DNA from: Boseongicola sp.
Lineage (GTDB): Bacteria > Pseudomonadota > Alphaproteobacteria > Rhodobacterales > Rhodobacteraceae
Direction of reading: 5' to 3'
Assembly: GCA_028824715.1 (NCBI GenBank)
Contig: JAPPCV010000128.1
Location: forward strand, 1 to 57,841
DNA: 57,841 nucleotides
The stretch's first letter is position 1, and every line of letters starts with the position of its first letter. Below are positions 1 to 8,419 of this stretch, piece after piece. The notes beneath the pieces are model-generated. The model was not told the DNA's origin and made no database searches. It saw only the letters and a list, made by a program, of their open reading frames with translations. The position numbers and the translations under genes were made by a program.

Positions 1-399
1 GGCGCGATGACCGTCGCCGGCGGAACCACGCCGGCGTCGAGCCTCTGGTGGGACGGGTTCACCATCGCCGCGAACATCTCTGACGAAGATGCCGAAGCGA
101 CGTTCCTGGCAATGTTGAACGGCATCTCCAACGAGATGGTCATGGAAGGGGACAACAACGACAGAGCCGTCTGGCTGATGGACGCCTACAAGCCCGGCAT
201 CGCTGCGGCCGGCATTGCCGCGACGGCTGCGGCAGGTGCCGAACCCTATCCGATGCTGCCCTACATGGGGCTTCTGCACGGTGCGTTCTTCGCGGAACTG
301 CCGGACTTCCTGCAGGGCAACGAAAGTGCCGAGCAGACGCTTGCCGACATTGAAGCCGCCTACATCACGTCAGCCAAGGAAAAGGGCTTCCTGCAATAG
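1..399 (+). CDS. Sugar ABC transporter substrate-binding protein, C-terminal part (5' end outside window)
   Basis: The reading frame is open from the left edge, so only the last ~133 residues are present. The product would be a periplasmic binding protein that delivers a sugar or similar solute to the permeases encoded next. The segment aligns closely with the end of the complete binding protein at 23757-25001: both share WWDG, DEDAEAT, a run of alanines around a TAAAGA block, and end in KGFLQ or AGFLQ. The family (bacterial extracellular solute-binding protein family 1) is known for carbohydrate uptake. It is followed after a hairpin by two permease genes in the same order as in the second copy, so this is the same transporter type. 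The ATPase gene, if present, lies to the left of the window. Confidence 0.9.
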   Translation, partial: GAMTVAGGTTPASSLWWDGFTIAANISDEDAEATFLAMLNGISNEMVMEGDNNDRAVWLMDAYKPGIAAAGIAATAAAGAEPYPMLPYMGLLHGAFFAELPDFLQGNESAEQTLADIEAAYITSAKEKGFLQ

Positions 400-410
400 A
401 CCTTGATCGT

Positions 411-432
411 CGGGGCCGGCATTCTGGCCCCG
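411..432 (+). promoter_or_regulatory. Intercistronic GC hairpin after binding-protein gene
   Basis: CGGGGCC at 411-417 pairs with GGCCCCG at 426-432 around an 8-nt loop, 12 nt after the stop codon. There is no T-run after it, so I read it as an RNA-stabilising or attenuating hairpin that keeps binding-protein transcript above permease transcript, a common design in ABC operons. The paralogous operon has a hairpin in the same place (25012-25037). Confidence 0.6.
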
Positions 433-505
433 GCACCCAAAGCCGGTCCGCCTGGGAATTCCGAGACGCACACTCCTCTCAGGCCCCGGAGGATGGACGG
501 ATTCA

Positions 506-1537
506 GTGAAGCACAAGACCTTCTTCTGGTTCATACTGCCCTCGCTTGCCGCGATGCTTCTGTTCATCGCGATGCCGCTCGTGTCCGTCGCCATCCAGTC
601 GCTCTTCGTCGAGCACGACCAGGTCCTGATTGAGGTCGAGAACTGCACGCCGTTCAAGTGCGAATCGTCCGTGGCCGTGGACCAGGAGGCAACGGCAGCG
701 CTCCGCGAAGAGCGCCCGCTCGGCCAGTTCAACGCGCTCGGCACATACACCAATCGCAGCCACCTCGCCTTTGCCGAAGTTCGCGAGGCCTGGAACGCCT
801 CAGGGAGCCTGTACGATTTCGGCGCGCAACTGATGAATCTGCCCTTCTACAAGGCCCTGGCCTTCACGATCACCTATACGGCAGTGGTGACGCCATTTGT
901 CATCGTGCTGGGCTTGGCGATCGCACTTGGCGTCAACGCGTTGCCGCAACTCGTGAAGGGCCCGACCATATTCTGTTCGCTTTTGCCGATGATCGTGACC
1001 CCGCTCATCGGATCGCTGATCCTGTTCTGGATGGTGGATGCCGATGGCATCCTGGGGGCTGCGCTGCAGAGGATCTTCGACGACGACCAGCTGTCGTTGA
1101 AAGCGTCCCATTCGCTGACATGGATCATGCTGATCGTCTACGGCATCTGGCATTCTGCACCGTTCAGCTTCATCGTGTTCTATGCCGGGCTGCAAACCGT
1201 GCCGCAGGAAACGCTGGAAGCCGCTCAGATCGACGGCGCCACGAGATGGCAGCGCGTGCGCTACGTGGTGGTGCCCTACATGACGCCGCTCGTCGTCTTC
1301 ATCACGCTGATGCAACTGATGGACAATTTCCGGGTCTTCGAGCCGATCGTGGGCTTCTCGGCCTCGGCCAAGGCGACATCGCTTTCCTGGATCATCTTCA
1401 ACGACCTGCGCGGCGGGGACATACAGCTGTTCGGCAGCGCCGCGGCAACGTCACTGCTGACAATCCTTGGCGTCGTCGTCCTGCTGATGCCGGTCCTGAT
1501 CCGCACTTGGCAGGAATTCGGCAGAAAGGTGGTTTGA
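506..1537 (+). CDS. Sugar ABC transporter permease, MalF/UgpA type
   Basis: A 343-residue inner-membrane permease subunit that would form the translocation channel with the next gene product. The N-terminus has one membrane helix (about residues 5-28), then an extracytoplasmic loop of about 80 residues with a Cys pair near residues 48-53, then the helical core. The EAA loop that contacts the ATPase is visible near residue 237 (EAAQIDGATRWQ). The start is GTG at 506 behind GGAGGA at 488-493; the paralogue at 25070-26101 has the same length and begins with the same MKH-TFFWFILP block, which supports this start. It lies in an operon between the binding protein and the second permease. Confidence 0.93.
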   Translation: MKHKTFFWFILPSLAAMLLFIAMPLVSVAIQSLFVEHDQVLIEVENCTPFKCESSVAVDQEATAALREERPLGQFNALGTYTNRSHLAFAEVREAWNASGSLYDFGAQLMNLPFYKALAFTITYTAVVTPFVIVLGLAIALGVNALPQLVKGPTIFCSLLPMIVTPLIGSLILFWMVDADGILGAALQRIFDDDQLSLKASHSLTWIMLIVYGIWHSAPFSFIVFYAGLQTVPQETLEAAQIDGATRWQRVRYVVVPYMTPLVVFITLMQLMDNFRVFEPIVGFSASAKATSLSWIIFNDLRGGDIQLFGSAAATSLLTILGVVVLLMPVLIRTWQEFGRKVV

Positions 1538-1540
1538 AGG

Positions 1541-2422
1541 ATGGCCTCCGTAGCACAACGCCGATCTCCCGGCCTCATTTTCTTCTCCACTGCTCTCATC
1601 GTCTTCTGGCTGATGATCGCGACTGGCCCCTTCATCTGGACGGTCTGGGGCTCGTTCAAGGTGCAAGGCGACTTCTTCTCCAAGACCGACTGGCGCTACG
1701 CGCTCTACGGCGTCCGCACGATCACCGAAACCGGCGACGCTTTCACCGGGAACGGATATTTCGGCGCATGGATCCAGCAGGAATTCTGGAGAAACGCGTT
1801 CAACACCGTGATCGTCGTCACCTTCACGGTCATCATCTCGCTGACAATGGGCACGCTTGGGGGCTACGCCCTGGCGCGGTCGGGATTCCGTTACGCGTTC
1901 TGGCTGCTGATGGCGGCGCTGGTCTTCCGTGCGATGCCGCACATAACGCTGGTTTCCGGCTACCTTCTCCCTTTCTTCGAGTGGAATCTCTGGGGGCATC
2001 TCCCGACCACGATCATCGTGCTCGTCGCCATCAACCAGCCCTTCACGCTCTGGATGCTGCATTCCTTCTTCCTGAACATTCCAAAGGACATGGACGAAAG
2101 CGCGCTGGTCGACGGCTGCACGCGGCTCCAGGCGTTTCGCCACGTCATCATCCCCGTGATGTGGCCCGGCGTCATCACCACGGGCCTGTTCAGCTTCCTC
2201 CTGGCCTACAACGACTTCGCGGTGACCTCGGTGCTGCTCAGCCAGGAAAACCAGACGATGGTGCCCAAGATTGCCAGCTTCCTCGGCACCGTGCGCCAGC
2301 AGGGCCAGGTCATGTTCGCCGTTGCCGCGGTGGTTTCGGCCATGGTGCCGCTGTTCTTCCTGGTGCTGTTCTTCCAGCGCCAGATCGTCAGCGGCCTGAC
2401 GACAGGCGCCGTCAAGGGGTAG
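1541..2422 (+). CDS. Sugar ABC transporter permease, MalG/UgpE type
   Basis: A 293-residue second permease subunit with an N-terminal helix, a short periplasmic segment with a WRYALYG stretch, and a six-helix core. The EAA loop reads ESALVDGCTRLQAF around residues 186-199. It ends with the conserved RQIVSGLTTGAVKG tail seen in carbohydrate permeases. The gene starts 3 nt after the preceding stop and has a same-length paralogue at 26115-26996. The ligand cannot be read from the sequence; the repeated linkage to SnoaL-like proteins suggests one specific substrate class. Confidence 0.93.
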   Translation: MASVAQRRSPGLIFFSTALIVFWLMIATGPFIWTVWGSFKVQGDFFSKTDWRYALYGVRTITETGDAFTGNGYFGAWIQQEFWRNAFNTVIVVTFTVIISLTMGTLGGYALARSGFRYAFWLLMAALVFRAMPHITLVSGYLLPFFEWNLWGHLPTTIIVLVAINQPFTLWMLHSFFLNIPKDMDESALVDGCTRLQAFRHVIIPVMWPGVITTGLFSFLLAYNDFAVTSVLLSQENQTMVPKIASFLGTVRQQGQVMFAVAAVVSAMVPLFFLVLFFQRQIVSGLTTGAVKG

Positions 2423-2429
2423 CAGGGAC

Positions 2430-3569
2430 ATGTCGCGCGACCATCACCCTGCGAAGCCGCTCGCACGTCGACACATGCCTGCGGGTTTCGACATCTCCAT
2501 CGAGAGTTACACCAATGGCAGGACGGTGCGGATTCCGAGCGACTACGGTCCGGCACAGGACATGCGCGGCTTTGACGCCTACCGCAACATTGTCGACTAC
2601 ATCGTGCGGATCACGCACAGGATCTGGGAAAGCGCAGATCACGCAGGCGCGCCGCGCGACGTGGAATACATTGACGCATGCTACGCGCCGAATTCAATGG
2701 TCTACGACGACTACGGGCTGCAGCGGGGCAGCAGGAAGATCATCGACGACACGCATCACACGACCGGCGCCTTCCCCGACATTGTTCTCGACGCGGAAGA
2801 AGTGATCTGGGCCGGCAACGACGCAGTGGGATTCCACACGTCCCATCTGACTCGCATCATTGGGACCAACACCAAGGCAAGCCGCTACGGGCCGGCGACA
2901 GGAACTCGGATCAGCATCCCGGTCATCGCCAATTGCGTCGCGCTCGAAAACGACATCTTTCTTGAGCATGTGCTCTACAACACGTCGGCAATGCTCAGGC
3001 AGCTTGGCCTCGACCTCCGGGAAGAGGCGGCGCGACTTGCCGCTGACCCACCTCCGGGCTGGCCTCGGGACAAGTCGGTCTGGGACGGATTGCGAAGTGC
3101 TGCGGCGCCCGCGCGGCCTTTGTCACTTGCCGAACCGGTCGACGGCTTCGACCCCGATGCCTTTGCACGATCGATCCATGACAACGTCTGGAACGGGGAC
3201 GGCTCGGCAGTCGCCGCGCGATATCACGCCGACATGCGCTTCGAGGGCACGACCGATCGGGAATTCACCGGCACCGACGCCTATCGCGATTATGCAAACG
3301 AGCTGCGCGGCGCCTTTCCTGACTTCGCGCTGCAGGTCGATGAAGTCTACTGGATGGGGAATGAGACCGATGGCTGGCTGGTCTCCACGAGGTGGAGCGC
3401 CGAAGGCACGCACTCCGGCAACACGATCTACCGCGAACCGACCGGCAAACGCTGCCGGATATGGGGGATCACGCAGTGGCGTGTCGAGGGCGGGCGAGTT
3501 GTTCGGGAATGGCAACTCTTCAACGAATTTGACCTGATGATGCAGATAGAGGGAGCCCGCCGTGGATGA
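2430..3569 (+). CDS. Two-domain NTF2/SnoaL-like protein 1
   Basis: A 379-residue cytoplasmic protein (no signal peptide seen) with two consecutive NTF2-fold domains of the SnoaL polyketide-cyclase-like type, about residues 35-190 and 235-375. Each has the usual pattern of a helix with a loop (YIDACYAPN; VAARYHADM), then EEVIWAGND and DEVYWMGNE strands, ending in a VVREWQLFNEFDLM strand. The SnoaL family includes cyclases, isomerases and dehydratases, and many members have no known function. It begins 7 nt after the permease stop; an internal ATG at 2475 is an alternative start. The stop overlaps the start of the next gene. Function is unknown; the operon position suggests it acts on the imported substrate. 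Confidence 0.8.
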   Translation: MSRDHHPAKPLARRHMPAGFDISIESYTNGRTVRIPSDYGPAQDMRGFDAYRNIVDYIVRITHRIWESADHAGAPRDVEYIDACYAPNSMVYDDYGLQRGSRKIIDDTHHTTGAFPDIVLDAEEVIWAGNDAVGFHTSHLTRIIGTNTKASRYGPATGTRISIPVIANCVALENDIFLEHVLYNTSAMLRQLGLDLREEAARLAADPPPGWPRDKSVWDGLRSAAAPARPLSLAEPVDGFDPDAFARSIHDNVWNGDGSAVAARYHADMRFEGTTDREFTGTDAYRDYANELRGAFPDFALQVDEVYWMGNETDGWLVSTRWSAEGTHSGNTIYREPTGKRCRIWGITQWRVEGGRVVREWQLFNEFDLMMQIEGARRG

Positions 3570-4569
3570 GCACGCCCTTCAGGACGCCAAGCGTCTCGTC
3601 CTTGACCACTACGAGGCGGTCGATGCCGCGGCCCCAGGCCAATTGGCCAGGGCCTTCGCCCAAAACACGGTGCCGGACATGCTTTGGCGCGGCATGCATC
3701 CTTTCCACGAGCAGGTCGGGTCCGACGCGGTCGCCGAGGTTTTTCTTGAACCCTTGGCAGGCGCCATGGGACCGTGGCAGCGGCGACCGGACATCTTCTT
3801 CGCCGGCATGAACCGCATGGCGGGCAGGCACGGCCTCTGGGTGGTGCAAATGGGCCATCTCATGGGCCTTTGGGACCAACCGTTCGTCGGTATTCCGCCA
3901 AGCCGCAAGATCGCGTTCCTGAGATACGTGGATTTCCACAGGGTCGAAGACGGAGCGATCGTGGAAGCGGCCTGCTTCACCGATCTCATCGGCCTCGCCT
4001 ACCAGGCCGGACTCCAGCCGCTCCCGCCGCAGACCGGAGCGGCGATCCTGACGCCGGGACCGCGAACCCATGACGGGTTGCTCCATGGCGTGCAGGATCC
4101 GGCGGACGGGCAAAAGACGATCGAGCTCATCGACGGCATGATCGACGAACTGATAGACCTCGGGGCTGCTTCGCCGATCGAGCATCTCAAGCGCTGGTGG
4201 CTGCCTGACATGTGCTGGTTCGGCCCGGGCGGGATTGGCGCAAGCGCGTTCTTCAAGGGCTATCATCGCGGCCACACGAATCCCTTTGAAGAGGGATTGG
4301 AGTTCATCAGGCATCGCGGACATGTGACAAGGCTTGCCGAGGGCAACTATGGCGGCTTTTTTGGCTGGCCGAGCATGACCATGCGTCCCACCGGCGGGTT
4401 CATGGGCATGCCGGCCAACGACAGGCCGAGCGACATGCGCATCGTCGACCTCTACCGGCGCGAAGGCGACCTGCTGGCCGAGAACTGGATATTCATCGAC
4501 CTCCTGCATTTCTTTGCCATGCAGGGAATCGACATACTCGAACGCCTCCGCGAAGTGCCCCGGACTTGA
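3562..4569 (+). CDS. Two-domain NTF2/SnoaL-like protein 2
   Basis: A 335-residue paralogue of the next gene and of the protein at 27058-28110. The first half has QDAKRLVLDHYEAVD, then MGHLMGLWDQP and RYVDFHRVEDG; the second half repeats the layout with WFGPGGIGA, GGFFGWPSM and the closing ENWIFIDLLHFFAMQG. Two stacked NTF2-like domains are therefore likely. The GTG start at 3562 sits behind GGGAG at 3551-3555 and overlaps the previous stop by 8 nt, which points to translational coupling. No catalytic residue can be assigned, but invariant acidic, His and Trp positions among the paralogues would be where to look. Function unknown. Confidence 0.8.
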   Translation: MDEHALQDAKRLVLDHYEAVDAAAPGQLARAFAQNTVPDMLWRGMHPFHEQVGSDAVAEVFLEPLAGAMGPWQRRPDIFFAGMNRMAGRHGLWVVQMGHLMGLWDQPFVGIPPSRKIAFLRYVDFHRVEDGAIVEAACFTDLIGLAYQAGLQPLPPQTGAAILTPGPRTHDGLLHGVQDPADGQKTIELIDGMIDELIDLGAASPIEHLKRWWLPDMCWFGPGGIGASAFFKGYHRGHTNPFEEGLEFIRHRGHVTRLAEGNYGGFFGWPSMTMRPTGGFMGMPANDRPSDMRIVDLYRREGDLLAENWIFIDLLHFFAMQGIDILERLREVPRT

Positions 4570-5588
4570 GCGAACTGCAGGACGCAAAGGCGGTCGTGCG
4601 TGCATTCTACGACGCACTCGACCATGCCGGACCGCCTGACACGGCCGACGCAATGGCCAAGCACTGCGCACCCGACCTCGTTTGGCGCGGATTCCATCCG
4701 TTCAACGAGATTGCGGGAAGCGAACGGGTGGCCGAACGGTTCTGGGTGCCGCTCAAGACATCGCTGACGTCACTGCAGCGCCGTCTCGACCTGTTCTTCG
4801 CCGGACGCAACCAGATCGACGGATTCGAGACGGTCTGGGTCGGGACGATGGGGCACCTGATGGGGCTGTTTGACGAGCCCTGGATCGGCATCCGGCCAAC
4901 CGGCAAGGTCGCAATGCTCCGATACGCGGCCTTTCACAGGATTGCCGCCGGCCGCATCGCCGAAACCGCGATGTATTTCGACATCCCGCACCTGATGCTG
5001 CAGGCGGGCGTGAACCACTTTGCCCCGCAGACGGGCGCGCATCTGGTCCAGCCCGGACCCATGACGCAAGACGGCCTGCTCTACGACCCCCAGGAGCCGT
5101 CCGAGGGAGAGGCAACGTTGTCTGCCATCAATGCCATGCTTGGCGACATCTGCAGCTGGGACGCCGAGCGAACGGAGCCGCTGGTCGACGAACTGCGCCG
5201 AACCTGGAACGAAGACATGGTCTGGTGGGGGCCTGCAGGGATTGGCGCGACCTACACGATTCCGCGCTACGCCAAGCAACATTCCGGCCCGTTTCGCAGC
5301 GCGTTCCGGACACGGCGGTTCGGTGGAGACCTGGCAATGATCGCCGAAGGCCGTTTCGGAGGGCTGGTCGGCTGGCCGAACCTGACACTGAAGCATGACG
5401 GCGGATTCATGGGCATGCCGGCCACTGGACGTGAGGGCGACATGCGCGTGATCGACATGTACCGCCGCGAGGGAGGGAAGCTGACCGAAAACTGGGTGTT
5501 CATCGACCTTCTGCACTTCTGGAACATGCAGGGCCTCGATGTCCTCGGGCGGATGGCCACGATGGACCCCGTGCATTCGGCCACTTAG
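4566..5588 (+). CDS. Two-domain NTF2/SnoaL-like protein 3
   Basis: A 340-residue protein, clearly homologous to the preceding one along its whole length: same QDAKAVVRAFYDALD opening, GHLMGLFDEPW, PQTG, PGPMTQDGL, a WWGPAGIGA block at the start of the second domain, and a final ENWVFIDLLHFWNMQG. The start is TTG at 4566, which overlaps the previous stop by 4 nt (TTGA), typical of coupled operon genes. Three such genes in a row behind one transporter suggest subunits of one complex or successive steps on one substrate. This is the last gene of the operon; a sulfatase remnant on the other strand follows. No function is assigned. Confidence 0.8.
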   Translation: MSELQDAKAVVRAFYDALDHAGPPDTADAMAKHCAPDLVWRGFHPFNEIAGSERVAERFWVPLKTSLTSLQRRLDLFFAGRNQIDGFETVWVGTMGHLMGLFDEPWIGIRPTGKVAMLRYAAFHRIAAGRIAETAMYFDIPHLMLQAGVNHFAPQTGAHLVQPGPMTQDGLLYDPQEPSEGEATLSAINAMLGDICSWDAERTEPLVDELRRTWNEDMVWWGPAGIGATYTIPRYAKQHSGPFRSAFRTRRFGGDLAMIAEGRFGGLVGWPNLTLKHDGGFMGMPATGREGDMRVIDMYRREGGKLTENWVFIDLLHFWNMQGLDVLGRMATMDPVHSAT

Positions 5589-5656
5589 GCGCTGCCGTCA
5601 AATCTCCCTCGTCGGAACCGCAAACCGCAGGGATTCGTGAACAGCCGGTCGAGCGT

Positions 5657-6158
5657 TCACTCTGCCTCGAACGCATCATTCAGCGCCGGGAACCGATGGC
5701 GTGCCACCGCCGCCGTGCAATCCATGTGGTTGCGCACGTATTCGTTCATCGCATCGCGATGCGGGTTGAAGTCCCAGGCTTCGCCCGCCCCCGCTTCCGT
5801 CGCCGAGTCGAGAAAAATGCCGTGACCGCTGCGAGTCCAGGACCTGCATGCGAAGCGCTTCGCTGTCCCGGCGCGCTTCAACTTCCTCGGCAAGGCCCCG
5901 GGCAGCGGCGGACCAGTCGGGACGGCCCGCCAGGTTCTCAGTCTCCGTCGTGTGGATCTGTCGAGAGATCGAAGAACTGCGGAGGATCGGCATCGCAATG
6001 AATGTACTTCAGCCTGTCCCGCCCGATCATGAACGCGGGCGGCGGTGTCATTTCTGCGCAATGTTCGCCGATGGACTCGTCCACGAGATCGACCTCGCCT
6101 CGCGCGAGCGGTGCCAGCGAATGCCCGTCGCCGGTCCCGTCCGGAACGCAATTCGGCC
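5657..6158 (-). pseudogene. Decayed copy of choline-sulfatase 3' end
   Basis: On the minus strand this stretch matches the last ~165 codons of the intact choline-sulfatase at 9406-10947, both as DNA and, piecewise, as protein. It carries NLAGRPDWSAAARGLAEEVE, then shifts frame into EAGAGEAWDFNPHRDA and NEYVRNHMDCTAA, ending at the same stop position. At least one frameshift separates the pieces and there is no N-terminal half, active site or start. Similarity stops near 6158, just before the promoter of the next gene. It is in the same orientation as the intact gene, about 3.75 kb away, so it is a partial duplication rather than an independent gene. Confidence 0.85.
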
Positions 6159-6165
6159 TGTCTGT

Positions 6166-6211
6166 TTGACACCTCGGTGCAAATTTCCATATACTTTCCC
6201 TAATGAGGAAA
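6166..6211 (+). promoter_or_regulatory. Sigma-70-like promoter with inverted repeat at the SD
   Basis: A consensus -35 TTGACA (6166-6171) and a near-consensus -10 TATACT (6190-6195) are separated by 18 bp, upstream of the DUF433 gene. Just downstream, TTTCC (6195-6199) and GGAAA (6207-6211) form a short inverted repeat that covers the end of the -10 box and the Shine-Dalgarno GAGGAA (6205-6210). This is a natural place for autorepression by the antitoxin, which is inference. It is the strongest promoter match I see in the window. Confidence 0.7.
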
Positions 6212-6221
6212 CAGTTTTAGA

Positions 6222-6815
6222 GTGACATCCGAACTTTCGATTAACGAGGTCGCGCATATCGCGGGCGTGCCCCCGCGCAGTGTCGAGAAAGCGATCGAGA
6301 CCGGGGTCATGAAACCCATGAAGCGCCGCGCAGCGTTTTCCAGGGCACATGCCCGATTCCTGGGTGTCGACGCCGTCTGCTATTTTGCCGCCGTCGGGCA
6401 CATGAAGTTCCTCAAAGGCGTCCCGGTTAGACGAAAGAAGGCTCTGTTTGAGGCCATTCGCAAGATGCCTGGCCCGAACCTCGCACCGCTTGAACTTGAG
6501 CCTGGTCTCCTCCTCGATCTTCCAATTATCGCGGGACCCAAGGTGACGGCGGCGCGCGCCTACCTCGCGGACAGGAAACGCTACATCACAACCGATCCGG
6601 AAATCTTTGGCGGTGTCCCCATAATCAAGGGAACCCGAATCCCGGTCTACGCGATCCACGGGAGGCTGGCGGACGGCGACACGATCGATGATCTTCTGGA
6701 GGACTATCCGGAGATCTCTCGCGAGGCTTTCGTCACGGCCGACATTTACGCGCGCACTCATCCTGAACGTGGGCGTCCCGTGGTGGCAGGTCGCCCATGG
6801 GAAGCCGTTGCGTAA
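6222..6815 (+). CDS. DUF433 antitoxin with N-terminal HTH-like segment
   Basis: A 197-residue protein. The C-terminal ~70 residues are a DUF433 domain (ITTDPEIFGGVPIIKGTRIP, then LEDYPEISREAF), the usual antitoxin partner of DUF5615 PIN-like toxins. The N-terminus (SINEVAHIAGVPPRSVEKAIE, about residues 5-25) looks like a MerR/excisionase-type helix-turn-helix, which would let it bind its own promoter. The GTG start at 6222 lies 11 nt after GAGGAA. The toxin gene follows after 6 nt. The role as antitoxin and autoregulator follows from family and layout; it is longer than minimal DUF433 antitoxins of roughly 75-80 residues. Confidence 0.85.
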   Translation: MTSELSINEVAHIAGVPPRSVEKAIETGVMKPMKRRAAFSRAHARFLGVDAVCYFAAVGHMKFLKGVPVRRKKALFEAIRKMPGPNLAPLELEPGLLLDLPIIAGPKVTAARAYLADRKRYITTDPEIFGGVPIIKGTRIPVYAIHGRLADGDTIDDLLEDYPEISREAFVTADIYARTHPERGRPVVAGRPWEAVA

Positions 6816-6821
6816 CTCTGC

Positions 6822-7214
6822 ATGAGTCTCTTCTTCGACGCATGCGTGTCTGCAAGCGCTGCCGTGCACTTTCGCGACACTACAAGTTACGCGACCAGTC
6901 ACACTCGGGACATCAACATGTCTGGCGCATCCGACGCTGAAGTGCTGGGAGATTGCATCGAGTTCGATCACGCACTGATCACAATCAACGGAAAGGATTT
7001 CCGGAGACTCTGCGGAAAACCGGACCAACTGCATCCTGGACTCATCATCATTCCTTCCGTCGCGAAGACCAATCAGATTCGCTACATCAAGGCCGCGCTG
7101 GCGCAAATCGATCAAGAAGCGCCTCCTGAGACACCTCAGGACTGGATGGTGAATCGAGTCGTGGAAGTGGATTTCCAGGGCAAGATATCACACGCCCTAT
7201 TGCCGGGAGACTGA
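6822..7214 (+). CDS. DUF5615 PIN-like toxin
   Basis: A 130-residue protein of the DUF5615 / Mut7-C-like PIN superfamily, expected to be an RNase toxin neutralised by the DUF433 protein just upstream. It opens with the metal-binding aspartate strand LFFDACVS, has ASDAEVLGDC in the middle and the ALITINGKDF strand that carries a second acidic position. Length is normal for the family. It lies 6 nt downstream of the antitoxin in one operon. Which RNA it cuts cannot be told from sequence. Nothing in the frame suggests it is inactive. Confidence 0.82.
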   Translation: MSLFFDACVSASAAVHFRDTTSYATSHTRDINMSGASDAEVLGDCIEFDHALITINGKDFRRLCGKPDQLHPGLIIIPSVAKTNQIRYIKAALAQIDQEAPPETPQDWMVNRVVEVDFQGKISHALLPGD

Positions 7215-7738
7215 ACCATTCAGGTGCAAGCGCAGGCCGGTTGCAGGCCCCGCTACCGCAGCAAATTGCCTCACACTCCGGCCTCCTTGCGTCATTGCCG
7301 TCGCCGACATCCCGTGCTGTCGACAGGTCCATTCCCACCTTGGGCGGCACAATCGACTCCTGATTCGATCCGGCTGCCAGGCCGCGGCTGCTCTCCCACG
7401 GCGTCGGCAGACAGGTGGGAGCTCCAACCGAACCTCTCCCGTGTGAACTGCCGGTTGCACCGAGTCCTGCACCTGCAGTTCTGCGGCTCAATCCGGCTTG
7501 CAAACAACGTCCATTGCCAGAAAGCGATAGCCCGGCACCGTACTGTCCATATGGTTCCGCTTCCCATTGCGGACGATTGCCCCGTTCGAACAGCGTGTCG
7601 GACTGAATGACGAAAAGGCACTTGACGGCAAGGTCGTTCTCTCAGTTGCCTGTCCGGCATCAGCGTCGCATAGGCGCCCAAATGCAGCAAAGCTCGATCC
7701 GGACCTGCAACCAGAGCCAAGTTGATAAGGAACTAGCG
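7215..7738 (+). other. 524-bp stretch without a confident gene
   Basis: Only random-looking open frames are present on both strands. On the minus strand near 7495-7565 a short stretch (NHMDSTVPGYRF) resembles the choline-sulfatase C-terminus (NHMDWTAAAARYRF) and the DNA shares blocks with 9430-9490. It could be a third, very degraded sulfatase end. The open frame running into the next gene from 7607 has no recognisable protein similarity before 7739. Confidence 0.4.
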
Positions 7739-8200
7739 ATGCCAGGAAGTGCGGCAAGCAAGGATGGGACGGAGTTTGCAATCCGCCGGATCCGCGATGG
7801 GGAAGAGGAAGCCGTTGCGGAACTCTGGTACGTCTGCGGGCTGACACGACCCTGGAATGACCCGCTCAATGACATCGCAAGCGCTCGCACCAATGTCTCT
7901 TCAGAGATTTTCGTGGCCGCAAATGGACACGGCGACGGAATCGCAGGCAGTGTCATGGCCGGATATGATGGCCATCGGGGCTGGGTCTACTATGTCGCGG
8001 TTGCGCCGGAGTGCCGCGCACAACGTTTGGGCAAGCGCCTGATGCACCATGCGGAAACGTGGCTGCGGAATCTCGGCGCTCGCAAGGTCATGCTGATGAT
8101 CCGCGAGGACAACGAGGAAGTGCGCCGATTCTACGAAGGGCTCGGCTACGGAATCGAGGGTCGCACAGTCATGAGCTGCTGGCTGGACGAAGGCAGGTGA
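7739..8200 (+). CDS. ypeA: GNAT family acetyltransferase, YpeA type
   Basis: A 153-residue single-domain N-acetyltransferase. The acceptor region has LTRPWNDPLNDIA, and strand 3-4 reads GSVMAGYDGHRG, both hallmarks of the YpeA group of GNAT proteins. The acetyl-CoA site follows as VAVAPECRAQRLGKRL (Q/R-x-x-G-x-G/A pattern, here RAQRLGK), and the C-terminal motif B is RRFYEGLGY. The start at 7739 is chosen because AAGGAA (7727-7732) lies 6 nt before it and the family N-terminus begins there; the frame is open further upstream without similarity. The substrate of YpeA proteins is not well established. It sits between two toxin-antitoxin pairs. Confidence 0.85.
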   Translation: MPGSAASKDGTEFAIRRIRDGEEEAVAELWYVCGLTRPWNDPLNDIASARTNVSSEIFVAANGHGDGIAGSVMAGYDGHRGWVYYVAVAPECRAQRLGKRLMHHAETWLRNLGARKVMLMIREDNEEVRRFYEGLGYGIEGRTVMSCWLDEGR

Positions 8201-8419
8201 TCAGCGACAACCCGTATCGATGCCAAAGTGAACGGCAATCGGTACCATGGACTTCATCGACACCCCACGGGCTTGAGGGGCATGCCGAACGACCTTCGCA
8301 CCGGTCATCGCCTGTACTGATCGTGGGCTCTCGCGATGTCGACATGCTTCGCTTGAACAACGGAAACGGGCACCGACTCGCGTCTGGTGCACCGATGATC
8401 ATAGTTCATGCTCTGCATC

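Noticed and set aside
658-2805. 715-codon open frame on the plus strand
   Set aside because: It is a shifted reading of the two permease genes and the first SnoaL-like gene; its translation is Arg/His/Pro-rich with no motifs.
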